A stretch of 22,786 nt of DNA from Ettlia oleoabundans (lineage: Eukaryota; Chlorophyta; Chlorophyceae; Chlamydomonadales). Under the pieces are notes generated by a model. The model was given only the letters and a program-made list of their open reading frames with translations, was not told the origin of the DNA and made no database searches. Of the stretch, positions 1-9,631 are shown piece by piece. Position numbers and translations under genes: made by a program. Positions within the stretch are counted from its first letter, which is position 1. The number at the start of each line of letters is the position of its first letter. The stretch is taken from contig JAAMXP010003835.1 of assembly GCA_019693395.1 (NCBI GenBank), forward strand, positions 1 to 22,786, in the 5' to 3' direction.

Positions 1-29
1 CCCCCACCCCACCCCACACCCACACACAC
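1..29 (-). repeat. C/A-rich simple sequence at the start of the importin intron
   Basis: This is a low-complexity CCCCA/CA tract on the + strand, which reads GTGTGTGTGGG on the coding strand. It is the 5' end of the intron that follows the last visible importin exon and includes the splice donor. It appears to be no more than simple intronic sequence. Confidence 0.6.
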
Positions 30-2832
30 CTGTTGAACAGCCTGCTGGCTATGTGCAGCACCCACTTCTTGGCCTTGTTCCACTGCCAACCCTTGCGCGC
101 ATCAGGGTCCGCTGGCAGCTGGTCCTGCTCAAGGGGGCGGTGCAGCAGGTGGGAGGCGGCACAGCTCGGCAGCCAATTTTAGCAAAACACAGCGCAGCAC
201 GACATCCCAGCATGCCCAACACACACGGCGTCCAAGATACATCAACTTCACAAGGCATGGCAGCAGCGGCACAAAGACAAGACTCCGGAAAGGGCAGCAG
301 CATGGGGTGGCTTAGCAGTAGAAGCTGAAGCTGAAGCTCCAGAAAGTGATTGAGCACGTGCAAAGGAAGCGAGCGCAATGGCAAGAATGATCCTAACGGT
401 AGCGCGTCCACCATCAGCAGCCCCCAACAACAGCAAGGCCAATCCTTCCCAAAACAATCCAGTCAAAGTTAAGCCAAAGCAACACGCACGAAACACGCAA
501 ACAAACGCGCGCACCAGTGGCAGTGGTCGTGTGATGAGTGAGTGGAAGCAGGCCATCCACCCGGGGAACTGCTGCTCGTGGTTGAGGATGGTGGGGATGG
601 ACATGTAGGTTGCAGACCTGTAGTACATAGCGGCGGCACAGGGAGCGGTACAGTACACCTCAGGACACAGTGGCACGATGCACATCAGGGATGGCGAGAA
701 GAATGAAGGATGCCTTATGGTATATGGTGTGAAGGCATGGGCATGTATGTGTGGCAGATATCCACGGCATCCAGGGAGCGGTGCAGTGCACCAGGAGTGG
801 TGTAGTACAGAGGGCTGCACGGTAAGATGGACACTACGGTGTGAGGGTGCGACTTGGGTGGCAGCTTTGGTGCGGGCGTGGGGATGGGGCATTGTCCGTT
901 GCAAGCAGACGCTGGCCCTATCTCAGGCAATGCCAGGCAATGCCTGGATATAGTTGCATGCACCCACTGCGACCCTGCCCCCCAACTCCCAGCATGGCTT
1001 CCCCTCTCATTCAATAAAGTGAAGCAGATTATCTATGGAGCAACTACATGTAGCACCCACCAGAACGTCTTGCACACCAGCTTGAGCAGCTCAGCGAGGT
1101 CCGGGCTGGATGAGTCCATGCCCAACAACATCTGCAGTACGAGGTGTGGTACAGGCAGTATAGGGTAAGCGGTACAGGAGGGCTATGCAGGAAACAGTAC
1201 AGCACTACCAGGGATCAAATACCCATTACCGACGCGGAAACACAAGCTTGCTCTTTCCCCCTGCTATAGCCCCTGCCCTCTTTCCCTCAGCCCACGCCAA
1301 CCCGCCCTGCAAATGGATGCATACGGAAACAAGCAAGCGATCTGCACCCATCTGGACCCACCCACTCACCCACCTGGAAGATGTGCAGCAGCGTGGGGAA
1401 GGTAGCGTTAACCACTTGTTCCAGGGGTGCCCGCTCAGCTTCGTCCCGGAACTCGTACTTACGGGCCAGCAGGCGCAGCACGCACAGCGCGCCACTGATG
1501 CGAGGTTGGTCCTGCATAGCGCGACCATGGCGGTGGTGGTAACCATGATGATTACAATGGTTGTTGTACAGGCACTGGGATGTGGTGAGGCGGAGGGAGA
1601 GGGTAGGTGGCCAGCGCCAGCCCCTGCCCACCCACGTTGCCACTTGCCCACCCTCACTATCAGTCAACGCCACCTTCACCATCACCACAACAACATGCGC
1701 ACCCCTAACCCTGCTCCAACCCCCATACCACACAATCATCCTCCTCACCGCACTCCTCCCCCCAGACTCTCAGCACACAGCCTTTGAACAGAGCTGCCTT
1801 CCTGTGTACACACCCACGCACCCATGCACACCCTCTCTTCACAGCCCACACAGCCGCGTACTCCTCGCTTGGCACACCCATGCACCCACATAACATTCGC
1901 CGTCCTTACCTGGCTGGTGAGGTACTGCTGCACCTGCGGCAGCAGCTCAGGCCAGTGCTGCGGGTAGTCTGTGTAAATGATGCTGCGCACACACTCTGCC
2001 AGCTGCAGGCGCACAGCATGCGGGGCACGGGTCACCCCCTCCAGCATCACACCACGCACAGCAGCCTTGTCCTCATCTGCTAGTTGGCTGGGCTTGCCCT
2101 CTGCGGAAGGGCAACAGGTGGCGTGTGGCAAGGACGGTACAAAGTGAATGGGAGGAGACAGAGCCAAGCGTGGGGCAGGGTTGGCACGCGCAAGCAGGCG
2201 AGAAGGGGCAGCAGCACAGAAACAGCGGCAAGAGGTGCTGTTTCGCGACAGCCAGGTTGATTATATGCCAGGGGCGCTGCTGCCCTCTTAGGCTGGTGTG
2301 TCGAACCGGCACTAACTGTTTCACAAGAACCGCAGTGGCACTGCACAGCCTAAGCAGCAGTGCAGCAGCCCCGCATACTCCCCAGCCCTGCTGTTCAACA
2401 CTCTAATACGGCCCCAAGCCCCAAGCCAGCCTAGCACCCGCCTCACCCTCTGCCTCCCAGTCTTTCTTGACCAGGTTTTTGAAGGAGATTGCCGCCACCT
2501 GTCGTACCGCCGCATCGCAGCTGTCCTCCAGCGCTACCCGCAGCAGGTTAACCACCTGCCCCTGTGCATGCTTGCTCTGCACCCACAACAGTCAACCAGG
2601 CCAAAGCAGCCACGGCAACGCAGTCAGCGGACCAGGCAACCGTGTGATGGTGGCGGTGGCAGGCGGGAGGGGCGGCAGGTGATTGGGGCATGCAGAGCGA
2701 GGTGGCGGTGGGACGGCGGAGCGGCACCTCATTGAGCGCCTCCTCCCCCGCCTTGCGTATTGCGGGGTCCGGGGAGGTGCAGGCCGCCAGAGCCTGCACC
2801 AAGTTTGGCAGCTCCAGGGCTGTGGCCGCCAT
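30..2832 (-). CDS. Importin-7/8 (SAD2-like) nuclear import receptor, N-terminal part, gene continues past left edge
   Basis: Exons by splice sites and phase: 2728-2832, 2447-2576, 1910-2100, 1374-1511, 1061-1131, 515-617 and 30-124, giving about 277 residues. The next donor is GTGTGTG at 29 and the rest lies outside the window. The protein starts MAATALELPNLVQAL and shows the importin-beta N-terminal pattern: SPDPAIRKAGEEALNE, then VRQVAAISFKNLVKKDW, then LAECVRSIIYTDYPQHWPEL, then KAKKWVLHIASRLFNR. These match importin-7/8 (SAD2/EMA1 in plants) in order and spacing. By family knowledge, such receptors carry cargo through nuclear pores under RanGTP control, and full-length members have about 1000 residues. 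All junction phases agree, and exon 1 opens at the first family-like Met. Its upstream neighbour on the same strand ends about 650 bp away. Confidence 0.88.
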
Positions 2833-3484
2833 GCTGCTTTCCCCGCCTCACTGTCTATGCGGCGATGTGATGCACGCCGGCGCAAGAAGATATGCATGCA
2901 CGTTGTACTTGAACTGCCAGCTCAGCGCTGCCCGCTCGGCGGCGACCCCGGTCAGCAGTTGCCTGTTGCAGTGCGGGTTACAGGCTTTGATAATAACTAC
3001 AAGGCTACTAATCAAGTGTCCGGTAATTAAACTGCTGCAATTCCAAGAGCAGACCAAGCTCAGAAGCCGGTGCCTCTGCATCAGGCGGCAGCGGGGGTGG
3101 CGGGCACGGCTGGAGTGTGGGTCAGAGGCCGGGCCGCCAGTCATTAGAAGAGCGGAAAACTTGCGTTTCCCGTGGAGAAAATTCGACCGAGATCATATGA
3201 AAAAAGGGGTTTTGGTGACAAGCAGCATGCGGCCAGCTATGGAGTTGTGCCCTTAGGAGGCCCTCAGCTGGTGCCAGGGAACAGGTGGATGAGAGTGGGT
3301 GGGTGAGTGAAGGTGCCACCAAAGGGCCAGTGGAGCCCCAGGACACCGCCAGGGAGAACAAGTGTGGGCCTGATAGATTGAGTAGCAGGCAGCAGGTGCA
3401 GGCACTTGCACAGCCCTTTATGTAACCTTGCCAGGACATGAGGGTGACCTTCCTGCCAATCATAAGCAGGACCCTCGGGCTGCT
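2833..3484. other. Intergenic: ACD11-like 3' UTR and importin promoter
   Basis: No coding exon is supported here. An open frame on the + strand (2690-3256) has no family resemblance and runs antisense to importin exon 1. A minus-strand TGTAA signal at 2978-2982 could end the ACD11-like transcript. That would leave only about 150 bp for the importin promoter and 5' UTR. No TATA-like element stands out. Confidence 0.5.
2978..2982 (-). terminator. Candidate TGTAA poly(A) signal of the ACD11/CPTP-like gene
   Basis: TTACA on the + strand is TGTAA on the coding strand, the usual green-algal poly(A) signal. It lies about 500 nt past the stop at 3485. It is the first such pentamer I see downstream, but a pentamer is weak evidence alone. 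Confidence 0.35.
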
Positions 3485-5312
3485 TCACTTCCACAGGGAA
3501 GACACAGAGAAGTCTGACCGTGGCATGTCGATCCCATCATACAGCTTCTCCACGGTGCCAACCAGCTTGTGTGCAGCCTCCACAAAACCCTCCGACTGCT
3601 GCGCCGCGCTCTCTTCTGCACAACACAGTACAGCACAGCACAGCGAACAAACAATGAAGCATAGGGCGACGGGGGGAGGGCGGCAACGGGTGAGGCAAAC
3701 CGGGCGAATGGATAAAAACAACTCTCAATCCTCAACCATCCGCACCAACCACCGGCGGCACCACCGTCACATGAATGCATGCGTGCCTGCACCACCTGGC
3801 CCCGTGTGCCTAAACCAAAACCCCCTTCCGTTTCCGCCCCAACCCGTCCCCCAACACAGTTGCAGATATGCCTAGCCACCGACCCGTCTCCCCGATGCTG
3901 GCAAGGAAGCACTCCCTGGTGGGCAGCGCCATCATGCCCGTCTTGATGCCCGCACGCACAACCCACGCGTGTATCTGGGCCAGGGTGCGATCATACGCAT
4001 CAGACACTGCGTCCTGTATGCGGGCAAGACAGGTATGCCGGCGAGCCAGTGGGTGGGCAATGCCGGCTGCAGTATTGAGAAAGCCCTGCCACGAACGCAT
4101 AGCAGCACCACCAAGGCAGGCAACAACACCATATACGTCCCACTCGTCTTCTACAGCCCACCTCCTCACGAACACCTGCACACACATCCCTCACCGACCA
4201 ACCTGCCACCGAAAAGACATCTGCCAAGTATGGCCCTACATTTCTCTCGTCTCCCCCACCTTAAGCGCCATGCCCTTGGCCAGATTCTCAAAGATGGCGG
4301 CGATGAAGTTGAGCGTGTTGAGCAGGCGGTGCACGTTGCGGGCGGGGCTGTTCTTCCGTGTGATGGTCCCGTCCTGAGGTGACAGGGAGGGTGGAAAAGG
4401 GGTACATGTGTTGCAGGACAATTGAAGCAAGCTGAAAAGGACTGTGGGCAGGGGTGAGTTTACAAGCAGGACAGGGTTGGTGGGAGACAGGGTTGGTAGG
4501 AAGGGTGCCAGGTAGGCAGCAACACGGCCAGCGACTGTACATAGCTGCTGGCCTGGAAGCAATCCACTGTTTATGAATAACATGAAGAATTCAACAACAT
4601 TGACAGCGTGACAACCATTTGGATGCATCATGCAGCAGCATGGCTCACCCCCTTGCCCGCCTTCACCACCATATCCAGCGTGGTTAGCGTGCCGCTCACA
4701 GCCACTATCGTCTCCACCTGCAACAGCAGCCAGCAGGAAGCGAGTGTCACGGCTTAGTTTTCTTCTCTATCATCTCACCAAACACGGGTTGACCCCCAAG
4801 CACAGTAGCAGATTGCAACCAGGTCAAGCCGGCACAGCAGGCCCGCAGGATCGGTGGGCACAACTGCCAAACTGCTGCGTCATGGCGCGCCTTGGTTGCA
4901 AACTCGTGCCGTGCAAAGAGGAAGACAGTGCCAATCTTCTCAAAGATGGGCAACACCTGCTCAGCAGGAATGGGAACCAGGCATGAGTGGAGGCTGATTA
5001 ACTATTGCAGCAGATTTTATGCTTTGCATGAGCAACCATGCGCCCCAGGAAGACTGTTGCACAGCCCGAACAGCGACCGCCCCCGTATGTTCCTTAATGA
5101 GCAAATGGCCAGGACATCTAGAGTCACAGCAGCTGCTACCCGGCCAGCCAGCCAGCCAGGCAGCCGCCCACCGGGCCGGGCAGCGGTGCCCGCACCTTCT
5201 CCATGGCGGCTGCAAACGCGGCGGTGTCAATGGCATGCGTGGAGCTGTCCAGGGCCATAAATGCCTTGGTCATGCGCGGCAGCCAGTTCTCCTCCACGTG
5301 CGGCTCTGCCAT
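3485..5312 (-). CDS. ACD11/CPTP-like ceramide-1-phosphate transfer protein (GLTP fold)
   Basis: Six exons: 5196-5312, 4891-4956, 4649-4717, 4260-4373, 3884-4013 and 3485-3615, totalling 627 nt and 208 residues. This is the normal length for ACD11 (plants) and CPTP (animals), which move ceramide-1-phosphate between membranes in the cytosol; ACD11 loss deregulates cell death. Family features are visible. FLFARHEFATK corresponds to the headgroup Asp-x3-Lys site, with Glu57 in the Asp position and Lys61 kept. ARNVHR gives Arg96 and Arg100. TLAQIHAWVVR gives His137, and GMMALPTRECFL follows. The start is the Met before AEPHVEENW, right after an upstream AG that could be a 5'-UTR acceptor. Intron 2 must use a GC donor (AAG|GCGCGCC) to keep phase. 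A related GLTP gene lies directly upstream on the same strand. The lipid specificity is inferred from family resemblance. Confidence 0.85.
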
Positions 5313-6136
5313 GGCTGCTGCTTGCGCCCAATTCCTGCAGGGCGGTGGCAGGGACGAGAGCAGGTTGGCTGGCGGCGACAGCGGCGGCCTCAAGTTGACC
5401 CTCGCCAGCTTCCGGTTGGCGATGTGCGCCGTTAACAGCGGCCAAGTATCTCTTGATGCTGTAGTGAGCCGTGTCAGAGCCCCGCTGCCTCGTTGCAAGC
5501 CACTGTCAGCGATCCGGACAAACACACAGCCCTTTTCTCTTCGTCCAGCCCAGTCATGGCCTGCCCGTGGAACACTCACAATCGTTCGGCAAGACCACAC
5601 AGCGGCGGGGAGGGGGAAACGTCACTGCCAACGGGGCCGAGGCAGGTGTTACGTCCGGTGTTGAAAGCGTCTACGAATCCTTACCAAATGACTAACTGAA
5701 AGACGAGCGAATGATAGATATAGGCACCAAGCGTCATCTTGACTTAGGCTCAGCAGGCATAGCGCAGTGTGTTGGCACCTGCCTGCCGGCAACTTCAAAA
5801 CACTTCACATACCTTCCGAACACGCAATGTGACATTCCAGCAACTCATGATTGCCTCATACTTCCCAGCCATATCGTGTGCTTCCCCTGTTGATCCACCT
5901 GTTGGAAGTGCACATCCTAAGCTGCGACTGCTTTTTGCGGGGTGGTTGGATTCATGGCATCACCGGAGCCAAGGCGATGTCCGTACTGAGGATTGAAGAA
6001 AAAGTAATGGTATCGGTATAGTTTGAAACATCAGCTTGATCACAATACCATTCACTAATCAAAAGCGCAACAGCAGCACTGCACTTGAAGGCGACGGAAT
6101 CCGGCTGTGTGTGGTGCAAAAACCAAGCCTGTTGTT
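5313..6136. other. Intergenic: GLTP 3' UTR and ACD11-like 5' region
   Basis: No exon with family resemblance or consistent splice phase was found. The ACD11-like frame stays open upstream to about 5600, but its composition there is not protein-like and a possible 3' splice site (CTGCAG) at about 5335 suggests a 5'-UTR intron. No TGTAA signal was seen for the GLTP gene in this stretch. Confidence 0.5.
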
Positions 6137-7410
6137 CTAAACTTTAGTGGGGTCATCCAGATCGTTTGCTGCTAAAAATTGCTGGATGTCTGCTAGTAGT
6201 GCACCAAAAGCAGTACAGAATGCGTGCATCTCCTGCATCGCCGCCTCGTCCCCCGCCTGCGCCCCCACCTTTTCAAAAAATGACTCTCTGCAGGAGTAAA
6301 AGGCAGCAAGCAAGCAGGTAAGAGAAGAATTTCACTTCACAGCACTTAAATATCCAGCACTCATTGACATGCAGCAATGTTCGCCTGCGTGATAGCGTAG
6401 TTCAGCCTCCCATAACGGCTGAAGCCCTGGCTGTCTGGCTAGCTGCCAGTGTGGCTGCATGCCTGCCCTGTATGCCAGCCCGTTTTCTCATGAACCAGCC
6501 AGCAACGCACCTGCTGGGGACCAGTTTGAGCGCTACCGTGAAAGTCCCTGTCACAATCCAACCGTGGTACCGCTGCAGCGTGGCATAGTACGTTTCAGTG
6601 GCTGCCATGCTCAAGCTGGCGGAACGGTCTGTGTACAGCCTCTCCAACAGCGCCACAATGAACTCCATGGCCCTGTTGGATGATAGAATGGCACAAGTGG
6701 AAATGGGGCCCAAAAGAGGGAAGGTGAAAAGGTTGTCAGATATCAAGAAATACAGCGTTAACAGCCAGCTGGTCCAAGAAAGATGACAAAAGTAGAGAAT
6801 GGCACGGTTGAGAGGTGACGGGAAAGAAGAACCAAGCGCTGCAGCAACGGGAGTAGCAACTGACAATGCCCGCTGAGCTGTCCCCACTGTTGTGCCTTGC
6901 TGCGCTGGTGACCATCCCTGCAGTTATTGCTGCACAGCCACCCTGGTCCATGAGTCTAGATCACCAACTTCCTTTCACGCACCTTTTCAACCAAAGGAGG
7001 CCCTTGGTGACTGAGCTGGAGCCGGTGTGAGTGCCCGCCACCACATCATCCCGCACCATTTGAAACACGTCTGGCTCGTACGCTGCCTGGTTGGTGGCTG
7101 CGCAGGTGGCCAGCCGGTCAATGTTCCCACCGACATCGTGCTTCACCAGTCCAAATCCAGTGCCCAGTTTATCTGTAGCGCAATGTGAACCAATTGGGCG
7201 AGTTACTCGACTGGCAAAGTGGCGGTGGGGTGGCGGTGGGGAAGTCAACCAGGCAACTGGAGCACCTCCACCCTTGCTGGCACTCGTGATGGGCTCACCC
7301 ACAACTGGTAAAATGGACCGGCAAACGTCCAGCAGCTCCTTTGTCTGGATGTTGCCGTCCGCCGACTTCACCTTTGTCACGAGCGCGCTGCCTTCCGCAA
7401 ATACTGTCAT
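6137..7410 (-). CDS. Glycolipid transfer protein (GLTP)
   Basis: Four exons: 7299-7410, 6983-7172, 6511-6672 and 6137-6287, totalling 615 nt and 204 residues, the usual GLTP length. GLTPs are cytosolic all-helical proteins that carry glycosphingolipids between membranes. Binding-site residues can be read. HDVGGNIDRL gives Asp50, Asn54 and Arg57 (Lys in human GLTP). GLLWLKR gives Trp98, and LQRYHGWIV gives His137. All splice phases agree and the stop is TAG at 6137-6139. I chose Met at 7410 (MTVFAEG) because plant GLTPs start near that point; an in-frame Met at 7464 would add 18 residues. The next gene downstream is the ACD11/CPTP-like one, so this is a tandem of two distant GLTP-fold members. 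The exact lipid carried is not shown by the sequence. Confidence 0.9.
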
Positions 7411-7785
7411 CGTTTCAAACACGTACAAGGCACGGTTGCAAGCCGCTGCACAGCTGCCCGGCACCCACCGACGCGGTGTGCCTCTTGGCTGCAGCTGGGC
7501 TAGCTGATCTGTGACGTGTTGCCCTAGTCACTGGCGTGATGCAACTGTCCAAGCGGCAAGTGCGCCACAAGCCACACAATATTTTCTTGAGGTTGGCAGG
7601 GCCGCAGCGCACGTGGCGGCAACGCCTGAAACACCTGGCGCGTATATCATTATACGGCAGAAGGGCAGTCAGTTACAGGTCCGTCTAGTAGGTGCAAGCC
7701 CATTGGCATAAATGTGAAACTAGCAAACGTAAGGAACTACATATGGCATGAAAGCTACAGAAAAAGAGCGTTGCAAAGGGGCTCA
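7411..7785. other. Intergenic: GLTP promoter and 3' UTR of the deaminase-like gene
   Basis: No further exon is supported. A minus-strand TGTAA at 7673-7677 is about 110 nt past the deaminase-like stop. About 260 bp remain for the GLTP promoter and 5' UTR, where I see no clear motif. Confidence 0.5.
7673..7677 (-). terminator. Candidate TGTAA poly(A) signal of the deaminase-like gene
   Basis: TTACA on the + strand reads TGTAA on the coding strand, about 110 nt after the stop at 7786. This spacing is typical of green-algal 3' UTRs. Confidence 0.45.
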
Positions 7786-8600
7786 CTAGCCTGGGGAGCG
7801 GCGCCGAGGGGTGTCCTTGGCTGCGCAGCGCTCGTCGTCACCACTGCCCCTGCCCCTGGCGTCAGCCTGCTCCCCGCCCGAGCTGCGACGTTTGCAGGTG
7901 GCCCAATACGTCAGCCAGGCCCGCTGCCCACCCGTGACCTTTGCGGCGGGAGCACCGGGGTCCGACAGCCGGCCGCAAAACACCTCGCCGCTCTCAGTCA
8001 GGCAAGCCACCTTGAGATCGTACTTGAGCAGTTCGCGTGCACACAGCGTGCAGGGCGCGGAGCAGCCGGGGCTGCCATCGGCCCTGAAACGCAGGATGAC
8101 CACGCCACCGCCCAGCCGGCGCCGCACGTAGCCGGGCACCTTGTGGGGCTGCACACCCCGCCGTCGAGCCTCCACCACGCAGCTGCTGATTAGCCTGCAG
8201 GCAGGGTGGCCACGAGAATCAGGACTTGCAGGGCCATTTGCTTTGTGGTGCTGCAAAATGAGTTTGTGCAACCACGGGAAGGTGGGACCTGGGCGTCGGC
8301 CACATGCGCCCCCGCCAATCGCACCTGCGCTCAGCGCAGCACCGATGGTCGTTGCAGGCCACGAATGCGCGCCGGAGGCTCTCGGCTGGGTGCTCAGAAG
8401 GCTGTTGTTGGTGGTGCTGAGCACCACCATGTTGCTGGTGATGTTGCTTGTGATTTTGTTGTTTGTTCTGCTGCTGATACGGCGTTGGGAGTCCGGACCA
8501 AGCAAAAAACACGGCTCTCCTCGCTGTTGAGCGGCGCCGCAAAGACACGCTTCGACTGGCACAGCGGCGTCCACTGCGAAATCTTCGACGTCGACGTCAT
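7786..8600 (-). CDS. Deaminase-like zinc-motif protein, probably without the catalytic Glu
   Basis: Two exons, 8481-8600 and 7786-8250, with a 230-bp GT-AG phase-0 intron; 194 residues. A single unspliced frame (7786-8736) also spans the locus. The spliced model is preferred because the upstream part of that frame is low complexity, while the other frame gives MTSTSKISQWTPLCQSKRVF. The core suggests a cytidine-deaminase-like fold: strand RVFCLVRTP, a helix after GHPACRL, a basic segment VPGYVRRRLGGGVVILRF, then SAPCTLCARELLKYDLKV, where PCxxC (Cys107, Cys110) resembles the zinc-binding motif. The candidate His is His55, but the residue two after it is Ala57, not Glu as in active HxE deaminases. 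The C-terminus (from about residue 160) is Arg/Gly-rich and probably disordered. I infer a fold, not an activity; a structural zinc protein is equally possible. Confidence 0.6.
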
Positions 8601-8947
8601 GGCAGCAGATGGGAGTTGGGGAGGGGAAGGGGGGCTGAGAGCAAGGGGGCCTGGGGGAGCTGGGGAATGGGTGCTGGGAAGGCCAAAGACTGGACCTTGA
8701 CTGGAGCCGGCATCCCGCTGCGGTGCTGCGCCTCATGCGGCTGTTTCTTGGGCGCTATCGCCAAGGGTCATGGTTGTGAACTGAAGCATTCCAGCTGTGT
8801 TATGTTTCAAACCGGCGGCCTAACATAGAGTGGGGCCTACTCAAAGGAGCCCGGCATGAAGGGTGGAGCACACCAGTCGTTGTGAAAACCACCAAGGCGT
8901 TGAGTCATGGGAAGCAGGGCCCAGAGCAATGCTTGCAGTGTCCAAGC
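8601..8947. other. Intergenic: 3' end of PUB-ZZ gene and deaminase-like promoter
   Basis: 347 bp without a supported exon. The coding strand of the deaminase-like 5' region is C-rich. No TGTAA lies here on the minus strand; the only one overlaps the PUB-ZZ stop codon (TTGTAA, 8948-8952), so the poly(A) site of that gene is unknown. Confidence 0.45.
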
Positions 8948-9594
8948 TTACAACCACTCCCGTATGCCATGGCGCTCGCCCAGCCGCTGCAATGCGCGGT
9001 GCAGCGAGGCGCCGCCGATGGTGGGTCGGGCCCACGGGTTGCGAGGATCGCTGCTCTCACTGTTGTCGCCCCTGTTTCTATAGTAGTCATTATGGCGAGT
9101 CATGCGGGGACCTATGTGCTGGAAAGAATGCCGCACATCGTGCAAGGGCGAGCCGGCCCCTCCGCTGCTGCCCGCATCGCCGCCGCCGTTGCTTGTGCCG
9201 CCGTTGCTGGGGCTGGGTGCCTGCTGTGCCTGGTAGCGGTCCCAGCAGGCCTGGCACAGGTTGTATGCCGAGCCCGCGTCCTCACAGGTGGTGCACAAGT
9301 ACCTGCAACTCTACAGCAGAGGGGATGCAGGAGAGGCTACATTCTAGGCTTGCAAACTGCCACAGCTCAGGAGAGGAAGTTGGGGCTGATTTTCACAAAT
9401 GACCAAAAAACACATAACTACTGGCCTACATATCCTGGCAGGCGCACTGCAAGTCGTCTTCATCACCAGCTTTTTCCTTGCAGAAGTGCAGCTTTAAAGT
9501 GCCACACTGTGTCTTCGTCACATGCTTGACCCCGCACAACAGGCTGCCCTCAACCCTTCCCTGCCACTGCCAGCAGAAGAAGCAGCAGCACTGG

Positions 9595-9631
<37 letters not shown>

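Noticed and set aside
2690..3256. 188-residue + strand frame
   Set aside because: It is antisense to importin exon 1 and its promoter, with no family features and a Cys/Arg-rich shadow composition.
5143..5158. (GCCA)4 repeat, with a similar short CAGC repeat at 15996-16014
   Set aside because: Four-unit tetranucleotide runs in introns; too short to be informative.
8587..8598. GACGTCGACGTC palindrome at the deaminase-like start codon
   Set aside because: It arises from a repeated Thr-Ser codon pair in the coding sequence, so a regulatory role is not needed.
7786..8736. Single 316-residue open frame on the minus strand
   Set aside because: Its upstream third is low complexity, and a GT-AG intron joins a more protein-like first exon in another frame to the conserved core.
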